Shown here piece by piece: positions 12,317-23,990 of a stretch of 64,000 nucleotides of DNA. How positions within the stretch are numbered: position 1 is the first letter of the stretch; the number at the start of each line of letters is the position of its first letter. Made by a program: the position numbers and the translations under genes. This DNA is from Cymbomonas tetramitiformis. Its lineage: Eukaryota; Chlorophyta; Pyramimonadophyceae; Pyramimonadales; Pyramimonadaceae. Where the stretch lies: contig LGRX02030290.1 of NCBI GenBank assembly GCA_001247695.2, forward strand, positions 87,411 through 151,410, in the 5' to 3' direction. Under the pieces are notes generated by a model. It ran no database searches. It was not told where the DNA came from and saw only the letters and a program-made list of their open reading frames with translations.

Positions 12317-13849
12317 TAGCTTAGCACTGTGTGCGAGACATCCATGTGCTCGGGAATATTGTGAATGTAGACGACGAGTCTATGCTAAGCACAAAGTTTG
12401 AGGCATGCGCACGTCTTCTCATGAAAGCATTGTAATTTAGGTGAAATGGTCGGAGCCTATCATTTGAATTTACTTGGTAAACTCCCTACTACTTAGTCAA
12501 ACTGGGAACAGACAACTACACAACGAATGTGACCAAGTGATGAGTCAATTCACTTGGAATATGACGACTTTACCTCTGAGTGGGAAGACGTTCGCCTGGA
12601 CAAGTTTTGCCACACGTTGTCTCCTTCTAAAGGAGAGCCGAAAGACTTCAGCGCTGTCTTCAACAGGATGTACAATACAAAATCCTCAATTTTCCCCCAC
12701 ACCGCCGTTATGTCCTCCCCTCTTTCCTGTGTCCACTGAATTTTCTGAGACACTGAACAAGGATGCATTCATCAGAAAATGTGTGGGCAATGTCCGAGAA
12801 TCTTCGAAAGACACGAGAGCGGCGATGCTTTCCTGATGAAATCAGAATGCCAAGCCATCGGTCGCAAGCTGGCATGCTGCAAGGTCCGTTGTCGTAGAGT
12901 TGAAAAATGTGGCCCAGAATGCGTCTAAATAAGACTGTGTGAGGTGAGGGTCTTGGTGGGTGCGGGCTTCTCTTATCAGTGTGCTAGACGCAGGTTCTTT
13001 GGACTTTGGCCGCACGCGTGATACCTGGCAGACGGTTGACAATTGCCTGTGTTTAGCTAGAGTTAAGAACTACGGAATATGGAAATTACGGCTACGCTCC
13101 AAAAAATGGGTAGTTCAGGATTACGGCGTAGTTCAGGGAGAATACGGTAGAATTACAGTGTAGACCATCGGATGGCATGGGGTTTGGTTACCGAACAAAC
13201 AGACAAGCAAATACTGTATGATGAATATGGTTTCTTCAAAAATTGTAAGCTATAATCCAGGTCGATATATCAAGTAGCTCAGTACTGCATATCACTTGGG
13301 CAACGAGGAACTTTCATCGCATCATCAAGACTATAAAGACAATACTGAATATAAATTTGTAAAAATATTTGAAACCAACGCCGCTTACCAGCGGCTAAGG
13401 CGGCGTCTTTATCTGGATTTTGAGTTATTCGATTATGCCATCTAAAATCAGGAAGCTGTAATAATATTCCTTACTTTCGTTCTCCTACAGAGCAACCCCG
13501 AATAACATATTTTTAACACAAAAATCTGTCCACTACATTCCGCCACAGATGTCATATGCGCACTTCAGACAACATGTCATAGTGAGGACCTTGGACATTT
13601 CGGACAGGCATAAGGCTGGGGATGGACATTTCGGACAGGCGCAGAAAACGATGACAGACGCATCTTTGAGGAACCTTGGGATCGATTTCTGCCGGAAGAT
13701 ATTAAAATATCTGCCACAGTGTCACATCTCACGATCCTCAAAATGTCGCTTTCGCGGTCGCTCCCCCGCTTCAGACGTAATCTTCAGTGTGTCACTGTCA
13801 CTGTCTTTCGGCAATTTCCAGGTTCAATCGTTACTTACTAAATATACAG
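12317..13849. other. No recognisable gene
   Basis: Several short plus-strand frames occur, such as 12554-12739 reading YDDFTSEWEDVRLDKFCHTL, followed in a shifted frame by a Cys-rich reading near 12780-12930. These might be relics of one coding sequence, but no family was recognised. The remainder is unremarkable AT-rich DNA. Confidence 0.35.
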
Positions 13850-13959
13850 TTTTAGGTCAACTGGTATGGCATGTGAGTAAAAGCGCTCTTGCTCAAACAA
13901 GGCGCATACCCCCTTCCTCTAAAAATTAAAATACAGTAAGTAGACATTTTTTCAACGTT

Positions 13960-14145
13960 CGTAACCGATATGTGCATATTCAGTACGAGAATAGCTTTTT
14001 GTAAGCTATCATTTGACCCCATCCACAACCGCATCAGCTTCGTATGCAGTCGCGACTGCAAGCTAAGTTGATGTGGTTTAAGATGGGGTTGACCCATAGC
14101 ATGAAAAGCTTTGCAGCCGAGGGGTTTTCGTGCGTGTTAGCGCAT
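13960..14145. repeat. Imperfect palindrome centred near 14052
   Basis: The centre GCAGTCGCGACTGC is a perfect palindrome. The arms continue with mismatches: ACCCCATCCACAACCGCATCAGCTT on the left pairs with AAGCTAAGTTGATGTGGTTTAAGATGGGGT on the right (mismatched). It looks like a decayed foldback element. Confidence 0.5.
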
Positions 14146-14254
14146 GAATATGACATGGCACTGATATTGCTGATAGTGATATTAGTGCACCCCCTTACAT
14201 GCAAAGACTGTCGTCAAGTATGCACAAAAAGGTCACATCATAACAAAGAGCTTT

Positions 14255-14450
14255 TTGGGTTTGGGTTTTCATGTACCCGAACCCACAAATGCCAAACAGT
14301 CAAGGTCTTCCGGTGCGTTCTAGCACGCGAGACTAGGCTGATATGTTGCCACAATATATATATATATATCTGAAGCACACGGCCAAGGATACATTGCCCT
14401 TGGCTGTTTGGCATATATTGGGTTTGGGTACATTCGAACCCAAACCCAAT
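14255..14450. repeat. Inverted-repeat pair around an AT microsatellite
   Basis: A 45-bp segment containing GGGTTTGGG, TACCCGAACCCA and TGCCAAACAG at about 14255-14300 is repeated inverted at 14403-14450 (CTGTTTGGCA … GGGTTTGGGTAC … GAACCCAAACCC). The loop holds an AT run near 14355-14370. It is a small foldback element or cruciform-prone site. Confidence 0.6.
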
Positions 14451-14544
14451 AAATCTGCCAAAGAAATAAATTGGTTGCTTCGCACACAAGTTATCTCAGA
14501 CCTTGAGCTTCAGGGAACTTAAATATATAAGATATATAAGATAT

Positions 14545-14770
14545 ATATCGCGGTCAAGCGGAAACACAGAAGCGCAGAGGCGAACGTTCACAGTGTGCTA
14601 AGATGAGATAAAATATTGAGAACAGTGTTTTATGTGTCACTAGCAAGTGTGTCACGGACACTGGTGACAGCTCGGGTCGAGGAGTGAATGACGGAGGGCC
14701 CACTGCCCCCCTTACAGTGGGGGATTGGGTTCCCCATGAATGTGCAGAAATTATATGTCACCACTTACAC
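14545..14770. repeat. LTR-like repeat, diverged family member
   Basis: The order of short blocks matches the repeats near 25300 and 36690: ATATATC, an AAGCG/GAGG-rich block, CTAAGATGAGATAA, TTTTAT, GGTCGAGG-GTGA and CTGCCCCCCTTA-(C/T)AG-GGGG. Read on the minus strand, the blocks include a TATA-like segment and AATAAA-like signals, as in an LTR. Similarity is low, so this is a distant copy. Confidence 0.4.
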
Positions 14771-14932
14771 CATATTGGTGCATCACATCACATGAAAAGA
14801 GAAAAGCAGCTCGTAACTCGTAACCTCCATTAAGCCTCAGGCCTCCATCGAAGAATTTAGAAAAATTGATTCAACCGAGAAAAAACCCTACCGCCGGAGG
14901 CTCTGACTTGTGGGAGTAGTCTGAAGTCTCTC

Positions 14933-15970
14933 AACTGCCGCTATCTCTTAAACGTTTCCGAGTTAACCCTCTACTGTATGGAGGGTTAAGATTTCAGATC
15001 AGTCAACGGTGTAGATTGCACTTCTCGACAAGGTTCAGGTACATATATCCAGGAATGGCATACCACCCACGCGTGGGTGGGGGCGGTACGAAACGCGGAA
15101 GAGTGGTTAGCTCGTTTCCCACATATATGTTTGGGCACTCAAGCTTGGGCACTCAGGTTCGAGCCCCGCGGTGGACAAATGGAGCTTACGAGAATACCCT
15201 GGATATCCTATGGATCATGCATACCCTGGCTCATTTTGGGGGGTTTGGCATATATTTTTGGGGGGCAAGGTATGGTGCCATTTAATTCGCATCTTGCGGG
15301 GCTATACGGCGGTCAAATGGCGTGTCATACCATGTATGCCATGTGTATGATATGGTGGCATGCCCCTGTCATACCATCTTTTATCGCTTTGTACACCTCG
15401 GAAATAGCTAGAATGAAGGACCCATGCGGCGGGGGTCCACATGGGCACTCTACTATATCGTTCTAATGCCGGGGTGCACGGTCCTCGCCAAATGCATGCC
15501 TCCCATGAGCTGAGATCGAAAGTGAGCCCACTTCGGACTCCAAAATTTGAGGGATGGTGCACATGGACTGGATAATATCGGCGACTTGACCGGAGCGATG
15601 GCTGCTTTTTCACTTTGAGTACCTTTTGGGACACTCAAATAAAGTTGCTTTAGCCGCTCAGTCTCAAATTTTAAGTGGAAAAAGAAAATCTCGATGAAAC
15701 ACAAAAATATTAGTTAACCCTCCGCGCCCTCGAATTTCGGGTGTTTTTTAAAAATGCGATTTCAAGGCACTTGTGGCACATTTTGAAGCGTGTAATAGGG
15801 ATTTCGCCGGCCACCGGTAGAACCAAAGAAAATTCAACTCTCGACGGTTGATATGAGCCATCGCATGCATGACTCCCCCTAGTACCGCGCCCGCCGTGAG
15901 TCATAGAAATAGTTGGAAAAAAGTTGACCCTCTATAGAGGGTCGGCAACGTTTAAGAGATAAACTGCAGT
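14933..15970. mobile_element. Putative TIR element of about 1 kb
   Basis: CTATCTCTTAAACGTTT followed by GAGTTAACCCTCTA…GAGGGTTAA at 14940-14988 is matched in inverted orientation at 15923-15962 (TTGACCCTCTATAGAGGGTC…AACGTTTAAGAGAT). Each arm also holds its own small hairpin (ACCCTC…GAGGGT). Between them lie an 18-bp perfect palindrome near 15063-15080 and a tRNA-like segment. No transposase frame is seen, so it would be non-autonomous. Confidence 0.55.
15093..15174 (+). other. tRNA-like segment, possibly a SINE head or decayed tRNA
   Basis: GAGTGGTTAGCTCG resembles a pol III A box. About 45 bases later GGTTCGAGCCC fits the B-box consensus exactly. The ends GCGG and CCGC can pair, but the full acceptor and T stems do not form cleanly and no standard anticodon loop is evident. 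I would not call it a functional tRNA. Confidence 0.3.
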
Positions 15971-15977
15971 ACCTACG

Positions 15978-17364
15978 GGCAAGGGGTATAAACTAAGGGG
16001 ATGCCACGCCCAGTATGTAACGCGGCGGCTACAAGACGCACGCCCCACAGCCGTTCGTGTCACCTCTCATTGCAAAATATTTCAGATGCACCGTTAGATC
16101 CCTCTCGAATGCCATTTTCCTCGCTTCTCAGCGTTTTCAGTGTTTTCAGAATCGCTTCCTGGCTTCCATAAATAAAAAATCAGTTCTCGGCGGAAAGTAC
16201 ATACTGCCCTTTCCCGCTGTGATATATTGCAAATTTGTTACTTGAAGTGTGCATATTGCAATACCATCCATCAGCACGTTGCCCTCAACTCTGCCGCATT
16301 GAGCATATTCACATTTCGCACTCTAGTTTTCAGATGTCTTGAGCAATGTGCAAGATCTAGGTTACGATCCAAAAAAATCGGTTCTCTAGCACTATGATTC
16401 TACTTTGCGAGTCACGGGCTGAGTACTGCACCGAACATATCTACCAGCATTCATACGTTATATTTAGCGATGCAACGGGAATATCCCATAGAGGCGAATT
16501 TTTGGACATGCACTTTGCATTTGTTGTTGGCATCCGCCCTTTGGGCATTTCCGCTCGAAATACAAATCAGTCATGCACTTCCCTTGAGGTCACGGGCTCA
16601 AGGGAAGCGCTTGCGTATGACAAATAGTTACTCGAAGAAAGTTCACCGAAATTATGGCGTTCATCCTTTTAGTATGCACCCAAATCCCGCATGCGTCCCT
16701 CAAAAATCGGTTCTCACTCGTGTTTCCAAGGAGCATGCGAGCAGCATTGTGCACGCATGCCCCTCGGAAAAAAAAACACGATATCATTCGAGGGTGTAAG
16801 ATAGCATCCCGCTGAATGCTGTGTGAAAAAATATCATTTACACCATCCCAAGAAATATATCAAGGTATGTCTTACGCAAGGTCGACTTTACACAAAACTT
16901 CCGAAAATATTTTTATTCGATGAACATGTCGCTCAAAGCAATCTAAACATATTGCGTACTCCGGGTATACAATTGTCCCAGACATTGAAAAGTTATGGTC
17001 GATACCGCTCAGTTATCTCCCATACTTAACCATACATAAGCGGAAACTTAAATCGCTTATATCTCACGATCTAGAAAATCAGAAGTTTTGTGTAAAGTCG
17101 ACCTCGCGTAAGACATACCTTGATATGCATACAGCAAGCAGGCCCTCCGTTGTTATCGTTAAAGTGTAAAGAAATATTCGGTCAAAGCTTTGTCGGAACG
17201 CTCAGAAGCGATGAAGTTGGGATTCTGAGACAATCGAGCGGCAAAACTGAACTCTCAGGGTTTTCGAGTAACTCAACCCCGCATCGCATGGCTCTCCCTA
17301 AGTGCGTCTTGTAGTCGCCGCGGGAAACATTGGGCGTGGCATCCCCTTAATTTATACCCCTTGC
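15978..17364. mobile_element. Foldback/TIR element of about 1.4 kb with a nested MITE
   Basis: GGCAAGGGGTATAAACTAAGG…GCCACGCCCA and GGCTACAAGACGCAC at 15978-16042 recur inverted at about 17300-17364. Weaker similarity continues inward (CGCTTCTCAGCGTT near 16120 against AACGCTCAGAAGCG near 17198), so the arms may exceed 150 bp. The interior contains the second copy of the 270-bp MITE and no transposase. Its left end abuts the right arm of the preceding TIR element. Confidence 0.65.
16857..17126. mobile_element. 270-bp inverted-repeat MITE, copy 2
   Basis: It has exactly the same length and the same terminal inverted repeats as copy 1, and differs at only a handful of positions. ATAT flanks both ends, consistent with insertion at an AT-rich target. 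It lies inside the 1.4-kb foldback element, so it is younger than that element. Confidence 0.85.
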
Positions 17365-17856
17365 CTACGGGTGCTCCACCGAATGGAAGGTGCTGTACGG
17401 AGTAATTAAATCGGGCACCGCAAATGGACGGTTCATATATGCTGAAATCTGTATAGGTGGTCCTGATTGGGAGTCCCAGTGCAGGCCCCTATGACAGATA
17501 TTTAGGTAGCCAACTCTGGGCTGACGACCGACCCGTAAGTTCGTGCTGTGACACACCGAGTGTCACAGGTAGCTAGGTCCGAGACCGTTCCGACTTCGAG
17601 ACAGTTCCGGGTATATCTTCTAGCTTAGGGTTTATTTTCTTAAGAGAGTTAATCTATATTGGTTCACTGACTGTCTGCTATCTTGAACCGGGATATTCCA
17701 GTAGGTCGTGGACCCATTCCACGCTATTTTCAACAGCTGATTTGGCAATGATTGGCTAAAACAGCCGCTTGGGGAGGTGGTGCGCGGCTGCGCGTTTGGG
17801 AACCCGCGGGAGTCGTAAGATGAGCGGTTTGCGGTGAGCGACTTTGAGCCGCAGCT

Positions 17857-19375
17857 ATGGAGTTTCGACCTGGACCGGGCTTCGTTGACGCAATGTTCAT
17901 TTACGGTATGATGCTTGCCCTGATCCCGTTTGCCACCGATTCTTGGGTTGGTGTCTGCAGCACCTTCGACCTCGACGACGTCTTCCAATGCCCCTCGCTC
18001 GCATGGCTCTACCGCTCTTTCCGTGACTGTGACGTCGCACGTTCTCCGCGACATTACCCGAACGCGCTCAGGCGTACCACCTTCCCTCAGGCTTTCCAAG
18101 TTATGGGTGTTTACACTAGGGTGAAACGGTCCCTCACGAGGGACTCCGACATTGACGCCTCGCTGAGGCTGACTGACCACGTTCGCAACACGCCGACAGC
18201 GAGTTCGCCGACTGTTACGAACCCCGACCCTGCTTCCAACACCGACGCCGACGTTGCGACGAGGAGGTACTTGCAGGAGCAGTCCAAACTGGTGGACGAG
18301 ATCTACAAGGGGCGGCTGCATCGGACATGGGCCAAGGGTATCCGCGAGGATATCCTTGGCGACGAGAAACATCATTTCAGCGGTACGACCGACGCGAGCC
18401 TCCTCTCCGGTGTGGTGGTTCAGCTGCGTACGGAGTTCGTTCGAGTCCGCTGGACTGGACCTCGTTTCGTTCGACCTTGACGACCCCCCAGGCTCTGGTG
18501 GTGGGCAAGGTGAATGGGCTGCTGTACGACGTGCTTGGTCTCATCATCGAGAAGCACAGCAACGCGCACGTCTGGCTGACAGGTACGGACACGTCTGCCG
18601 ACCGGGATGGGCGGCGAGCGCTGGTGGACATCGTCAAGCGCAGCGTGCCTGTGGCGTTACGGGAGTCCTTCCAGCAGGAGCATGCTTCGCTGAGTTATCC
18701 CGCAAACGTTGACCCGCAGCCGGTTTTGGATCGGGAACAACGTTTGGTGCGGGATAACAAGGCCGCCGACTGGACCCCCACCGAGGAGACCAGGAAGCTC
18801 AGCCTGTACAACAGGCTTGACCCGGTGTTCTACACCGCGGTCAAGGTGCGTTAATATCCCATGGTGGCTGACCTCGCGTCCGTTTCCCTTGTGGCTCTGC
18901 GCTCTTTGGTTGTAGAGATTTATCAGGCATGGGCGCAGACGGACATCGGGAAGACCTTCCTGGCCAAGCCCGCGGACGGTACCACGTCCGCTCTGCTCAC
19001 CAGCAGCGAGCACCAGATGCTGCTGGAGAAGATCGAGAAGGGGTTGACGGAGTTGGTACAGCAGCGGTACGAGGTGGCTCCGCCGGTGGTGCAGCGGCAG
19101 CGGGATCCGCCGGAGCAGCAACACGGGCAGCGGCAACAGCAGGGGCGTCGGCAGCAGCAGCAGCGCGGGCAGTCGCCGCGAGGCTTCCGCACGGGGGTGC
19201 AATCCCCGCCATCGGTGGGCTACGATCCGGTGACGAGCAGCGGGCGAAGCCGCTGTGTGGCCGCTGCAAGAAGTCTGGTAAGGAGCTCTACCACTTCTAC
19301 CGCGACTGCCCTTGTAACAAACGCCGGCTTTTCATGGGACGGAAGCCGGGTTGTCCAGCTGGTGACACATTGTGA
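17857..19375 (+). pseudogene. Decayed retrotransposon gag-like ORF with a zinc knuckle
   Basis: Three successive plus-strand frames read as one protein. The first (to about 18430) contains LQEQSKLVDEIYKGRLHRTW. The second (about 18490-18854) contains ADWTPTEETRKLSLYNRL and stops. The third resumes at 18861 with a Gln/Arg-rich tract, then shifts again to a CX2CX8HX4C zinc-knuckle-like motif (CGRCKKSGKELYHFYRDC) encoded at 19256-19309. Order and composition suit a gag nucleocapsid. At least two frameshifts and one stop separate the parts. No protease or reverse transcriptase follows, and no flanking LTRs were found. Confidence 0.5.
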
Positions 19376-21460
19376 CACAGGTGTGACGTACGCATGCCAG
19401 AGTATCGTATGTGGCACTGGCTTGCTTATGACGTAGTCGCGATGCAGACTGCTGATGACAGTGCATGGCTGGTTTCAGATCGATGTGACAGAGAATGCAG
19501 AGTACAGCCGATGGTGCATGTGGCAGATATTTGGTAGACGATTGACGACGTGAGCACGATCGAAGGAGGCAGTGAGATACTGTGACACAGGTGGTGGTCG
19601 CGCAGAGGTGAGAGCGCGACGCACGGACATGAGACTGGTAGTTTGGAGGTTACGAGTCAGATCTATGGATATGATATTACAGAGTCCGGACGGACAGTTT
19701 TTCAGTAGCACTTTTTCAATTTCTCACGGGACAGCAGATTTTGGTGGTGTGAGCAAAACGCGCAGCGTTACTAAAAAGAAGATTCTACTCACTGGAGAGT
19801 GGGGGCCCAGGCGCGTAAGTCTGGGTCCCCCACTATGGCAGAGAGGCACGCGTGGTGAATGCGCGTAGTTGTCGAGATACAGTGGAGATAGAGGCTGAAT
19901 GAGCCTATGTTACGGACTTGGATATTTCTTGATGGGCTCGTATGCCTAATTTGGACACAGATATTGTGCCCGGAGGCACAACGTGAGCCGATATGCCTAT
20001 GCATCTGTATGTGTGTCATCGGGAGTAATCTGGGATTGACACGATGACAGTGAAATTGGGCTTGAAATCACGATGAGAATGAGTACCAGATGTCCGGGGT
20101 ATGACAGTATGACACTATGACACTATGACACTATGACACTATAGTAGTATGACAGTACTGTGGGGTAGTCATCGTGGCACTTAGTCAGACCCTCGAGGAA
20201 TGGCCAGATTCGCATCAGGATCGGAAAGACAATGAAATCGAATATCAGATGTCGGGGGTATGACAGTATGACAGTATGACAGTACAGTAGTATGACAGTG
20301 CTGTATGACAGTCATCGTGTCAGTCCGTCGACGTAACATCTGAATCGAGAATGACGAATCGGAATTAGAAATGAGATCGGATCGGGAATTGAACGTTGAG
20401 CCGTAGTGTGACATCGGCTGCCGGGTGGTTGACCCTGCAACCTGAGTGACGAGTGAATAAGTAGAGCACTTGAGAAGTGTTTGACCTTCAGAACTCGGAA
20501 CCGAACTATCGTGTGTACCTCAATCTGGCCCTGATCCAGTATATTATAAAATCCGAATTGTGTACCTTTGCACGTTCAATCAAAAACATTATTCCGAGCA
20601 TCTGTCGTACTGCCCACGGGCACATTTGGTATCAATTGCGTTACTTTGAACGTCTCCGCGCGTTCAACCACGGACTTCTCGTAACTTACGGTATACTGAA
20701 GGGGGAGAGTTGTGCTTTTGGGATACTGGGCGCAATTTTTACGTCAAAAAGTCATTTTTTTCGAAGAAGGAATCCAAATAACGTTCCCAAAAGTCACAAA
20801 AAATCAGTATAACTGGGGGCTCAAACGGGCTCGGAAAGGCAAACATTCGTTTTCCGATCTTAAAACCCAAGTCCGTCCCAGGCCACAAACGACCGTCAGG
20901 GATCACCCTGAAGGGTTTCCCCGGTCTATAGTAGCCAGAAAAACCTCGCAGTTCACCTTTCAGAGCCCTAAAAGTAGCTAAAACAGCCAAAAACAGCCCA
21001 AAACAGCAGTTTTAGCCCGTTTTCAGCCTACTCCAAAACCTTCCCCAACAGCTCCCACCACCAAAAACCCTTCCCTCAGACCCCATAGAACGGTCCAAAA
21101 CCCCCCAACACTGCCCTCACGGCCATCAGTAGTCGGGAAAGCCCTCCAAAATAGCGCTTTTAGTGGTTTCTGGACAGCTCCTCTGGCACTCTCTGGCACT
21201 CTCTGGCAGCGCTCTGGTTGGAATATTTCTGGAACATACGGAGCCCGGCTACCTTCTGGGACCTTGCTGAGCCTTTTGTTCGGACCTCACATACCTTCAC
21301 CTGCAGTTTTTTGACCTCTGCCTGCGCACCTGAGCACTTGAAAACTGTGTCGCGGAGCCCTGGCGAAATTTTGAATACGCCGGTGTATATCAGTTCCCCC
21401 ACAAGAGTACAGAAGAGCGTGGTGGAAACATGGGCCACTGAAGTGGGTATTTTATCCAGA
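19376..21460. other. No gene seen; TATGACAC-type tandem repeats
   Basis: Tandem TATGACAC and TATGACAG units occur near 20103-20150 and 20258-20310. A strong hairpin (GTGGGGGCCCAG…CTGGGTCCCCCAC) lies at about 19799-19833, and CTCTGGCA repeats at 21180-21212. Open frames here are short and carry no recognised domain. Confidence 0.5.
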
Positions 21461-21468
21461 CCCTACCT

Positions 21469-21756
21469 TCCCACCTGCAGGCGCCTTCGACCAGGACGGG
21501 CCTCCTTCCCCCTCCTCCTCTGACGACGAAGTGGAGGACAGCTGAACGCCTGGATAACGTCACCCTGGCTATCCCACCAGCGCGCTACAACCGTGAGTGG
21601 TACCAGCAGGGGTACTTCTTCTATTACCCGTACACTCACGATCCAGCAATACCCGTGCTCCCTGGAACATTCGCAATACCCGTGCTCGACGGCGTTCCTC
21701 CGTCTCCAGATATTAGCCCCCCACCTTCTCCTCAAGAAAGCGACACCGAAGAATAA
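21469..21756 (+). pseudogene. ATG-less coding-like fragment ending in an acidic tail
   Basis: A plus-strand frame with no in-frame ATG near its start reads through YNREWYQQGYFFYYPYTHDP and ends SPDISPPPSPQESDTEE-stop. AATAAATAAA follows immediately. The overlapping frame ends in a similar acid-rich tail (SPSSSDDEVEDS-stop). Composition looks coding, and the fragment probably belongs to the same decayed retroelement as the polyglutamine ORF downstream. No family was recognised. Confidence 0.3.
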
Positions 21757-21798
21757 ATAAAAGGCGAGCAGACCCTACCTTCTGCTCACCTGTGGCTT

Positions 21799-22281
21799 TT
21801 GCCACACCCAGCCTTCGATCTGATTAGCTCAGCAGTTAACATGTCGCAGCACACATCAGAGTCTCTTTCCAGCATGGGGGTCAGTGCAGAGCCGCTACGC
21901 CCCCCACTATTCTCACCCCTCACCTTTCCGTCCCCCACCACATACGCTTCCACTTACCCCTTCCCACTCCCGGGCACCACCATGCCCTATACCGCAGTGC
22001 CACGCCCATACACCCTGCCCGATGGCTCCCCCGCACAAGCTGTATGGAATGGCTCCAACTGGGTACTCCCCCAATCAGCGCCCATCGCTGGGGGAGTGTC
22101 CCCGGTGCCATTTACACTGGGGACTCATCACCCCATGGGCTCGTACCCCACGCCGTACCAACAGCAGCTGCAACAACAGCAGCAATGGCTTGCGTACCAG
22201 CAACAGTGGCCACAACAACAACAACCGCTGGAACCAATGCAGCAGCAGCTACAGCAGCAGCAGTTCCAGCAGCAACAGTTA

Positions 22282-22312
<31 letters not shown>

Positions 22313-22974
22313 AGCAGCAACAGCAGCAGCCACGGCCGCAACAGCTGATACTAGCCACCTCGATGCTGTACGACCCTACGGCGGATCCCTCACTGCAGCC
22401 GCCCTTCATCAGCATTGGTGCCGCGATTCTTCCAGACCCTCTGCAGGCACCTTTTGATGGCGGATTCCGACAGGGCGCTCCGAGCGGGGCTTCACTCTTG
22501 GTGCGCCATCTCCCAGCGGTGACAGCCGATCCAGAGGCCCGCAGGCGTCGACGCTCCCGAAGGGAGTCCTCGGGCCCTGCAACGCACGGCAGGCACATCC
22601 CAAGCCTGAGCCGCTCACCAGAGCACTCTGACCCCGAGTCCGGCACGGACGTCAGCCGCACCAGTACGGGGTCCAGGGGGAGCCGGGGCACGCTTGCGCG
22701 GGCAGAGCGCAGGCGGAGAGCTGCCCGCAGGTCCGGGTCTGATTCGGACGCAAGCAGCAGAAGTGAGCACATCCGCAGGGAGGTCCTTGCGGCAGTACAA
22801 GCCCTGGACCTCTCCGCGGTGCTCTCAAGAGGGCTCGTCCCGCCAGGCGCAGCTGTATCTGCGGAAACCCCCCCATCAGGCGACCCCCGGAGCAGTGCAC
22901 AGGGAGCCCTGGCGGCGGATCAGCCCCTCGATGCGGACGCTGCAGACAGCGAGACCCCCCCCCAGAGTCTCTGA
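21799..22974 (+). CDS. Polyglutamine-rich ORF of a retroelement-like cluster
   Basis: A 391-codon open frame. Residues about 30-110 are Pro/Tyr/Ser-rich. Residues about 120-180 form a polyglutamine tract from CAG/CAA repeats (22160-22340). The C-terminal half is Arg/Ser-rich, with clusters such as RRRRSRRESS and ERRRRAARRSGSDSDASSRSE. No catalytic motif is seen. It is followed in two further frames by the ORF at 23025 and the gag-like ORF at 23672, so it may be the N-terminal part of a frameshifted gag polyprotein or a separate ORF1. The mixed CAG/CAA tract argues for some selection on Gln. The start choice is the first ATG; an in-frame ATG at 21841 is an alternative. Confidence 0.45.
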
Positions 22975-23024
22975 CTGTCACTGGAGCGGTCCCCGCTGAG
23001 CCTCCCACTCAGGCCCCCCTTAAC

Positions 23025-23990
23025 ATGATGGTGGCTCGCCGACGACAATCGATGGAGTCAGTGGTGCACGGCGGTGGTAACCCTGATTCAGAGCACAGAG
23101 TCCCCAGCCCAATGAACTCGCCCCCAGGTCCCCCTGATGATCCACCCCCAGACCCTTCTGGCGATCCCGACCGAGGACCAGATCCCTCTTACCCTCAGTA
23201 TCCAGAGGTTCGGGCCCTCTTCATCACCCACGACGGTGGGTCACTGTGGGTACATCAGTCAGCGGGGGTGCGAGGCGCGGCGACTGTCTCCTTACCACGG
23301 GACGAGCGCCGCAGAGCTGGAGTACAGGGCGACACCATCCTCTTCACAATCATGCACCTGCTGGGAGCTCCGCTGACAGCTTATGCACGCATGGGAGGTC
23401 GCCTACACCACACTCCGCTGCCCCTCACCAACCCTCGCGTGGAGACCTGGGTACTCATGGTCGACCGCGAGATCATGGACATGGCCATGGGGGACCCAGC
23501 TGCAGCTAATGTGCGATCTACGAGTATGGGACAGCCGGTGTGGGAGTGGATACCTGCCACTGCGCGGGAGTCTGAGATGCTGCACTTCGACCAGGACGGT
23601 CTCGCCGCGTGGTCTGAGGTTAGCAACTCCGACTGGTACCGAAACATGAGCGTGGTGGCCGCGCAACCCCCATGCCCTTCCACACGCCTCTCCCGCTCCC
23701 CGCTCCATCACCAACACCTGCACCACCGCCCATTCCTGGGCCGCCAACCTCCGTATTACCGCCTGCCTCAACCGCAGTCCCCACAAATTCCGCGCCTGCA
23801 CTCCCACCCGCGCATGCTCCAGGACCACCACCTTCAGCCCGCTTCCCCCACTCCGCCACCGCGAATCCCATCCTCTCTCCCAGCGCCGCCCCCTTTGTAC
23901 CAGGCATCATCCGACTGCCGCAGGGCACTAATCTGCGGGCATCTTCGGACGAGGTCCGCCTGGAGCACAAGACCAAGGAGATGGTGCTGA
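23025..23990 (+). CDS. Unrecognised ORF between polyQ and gag-like ORFs, possible degenerate Nudix-like fold
   Basis: A 321-codon frame. After a Pro-rich N-terminus (PPGPPDDPPPDPSGDPD), residues about 60-210 look like a globular domain: EVRALFITHDGGSLWVH, VSLPRDERRR, VETWVLMVDREIMDM, VWEWIPATARESEMLHFDQ. The spacing recalls a Nudix domain, but the REUXEE catalytic box is absent, so that idea is weak. Beyond about residue 210 the frame is out of register with the gag-like ORF that overlaps it, which suggests a frameshift near 23670. Confidence 0.4.
   Translation: MMVARRRQSMESVVHGGGNPDSEHRVPSPMNSPPGPPDDPPPDPSGDPDRGPDPSYPQYPEVRALFITHDGGSLWVHQSAGVRGAATVSLPRDERRRAGVQGDTILFTIMHLLGAPLTAYARMGGRLHHTPLPLTNPRVETWVLMVDREIMDMAMGDPAAANVRSTSMGQPVWEWIPATARESEMLHFDQDGLAAWSEVSNSDWYRNMSVVAAQPPCPSTRLSRSPLHHQHLHHRPFLGRQPPYYRLPQPQSPQIPRLHSHPRMLQDHHLQPASPTPPPRIPSSLPAPPPLYQASSDCRRALICGHLRTRSAWSTRPRRWC

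Noticed and set aside
15093..15174. Functional tRNA gene
   Set aside because: The A and B boxes are recognisable, but acceptor, T and anticodon arms do not pair properly; listed only as tRNA-like.
18657..19269. Minus-strand Leu/Pro- and Ala-rich ORFs opposite the gag-like relic
   Set aside because: Shadow frames of the Gln/Arg-rich plus-strand gag reading, which carries a zinc knuckle.
22128..22772. Minus-strand Cys-rich ORF with a long poly-Cys tract
   Set aside because: It is the antisense of the CAG/CAA polyglutamine tract (GCT/TGC repeats) and not a cysteine-rich protein.
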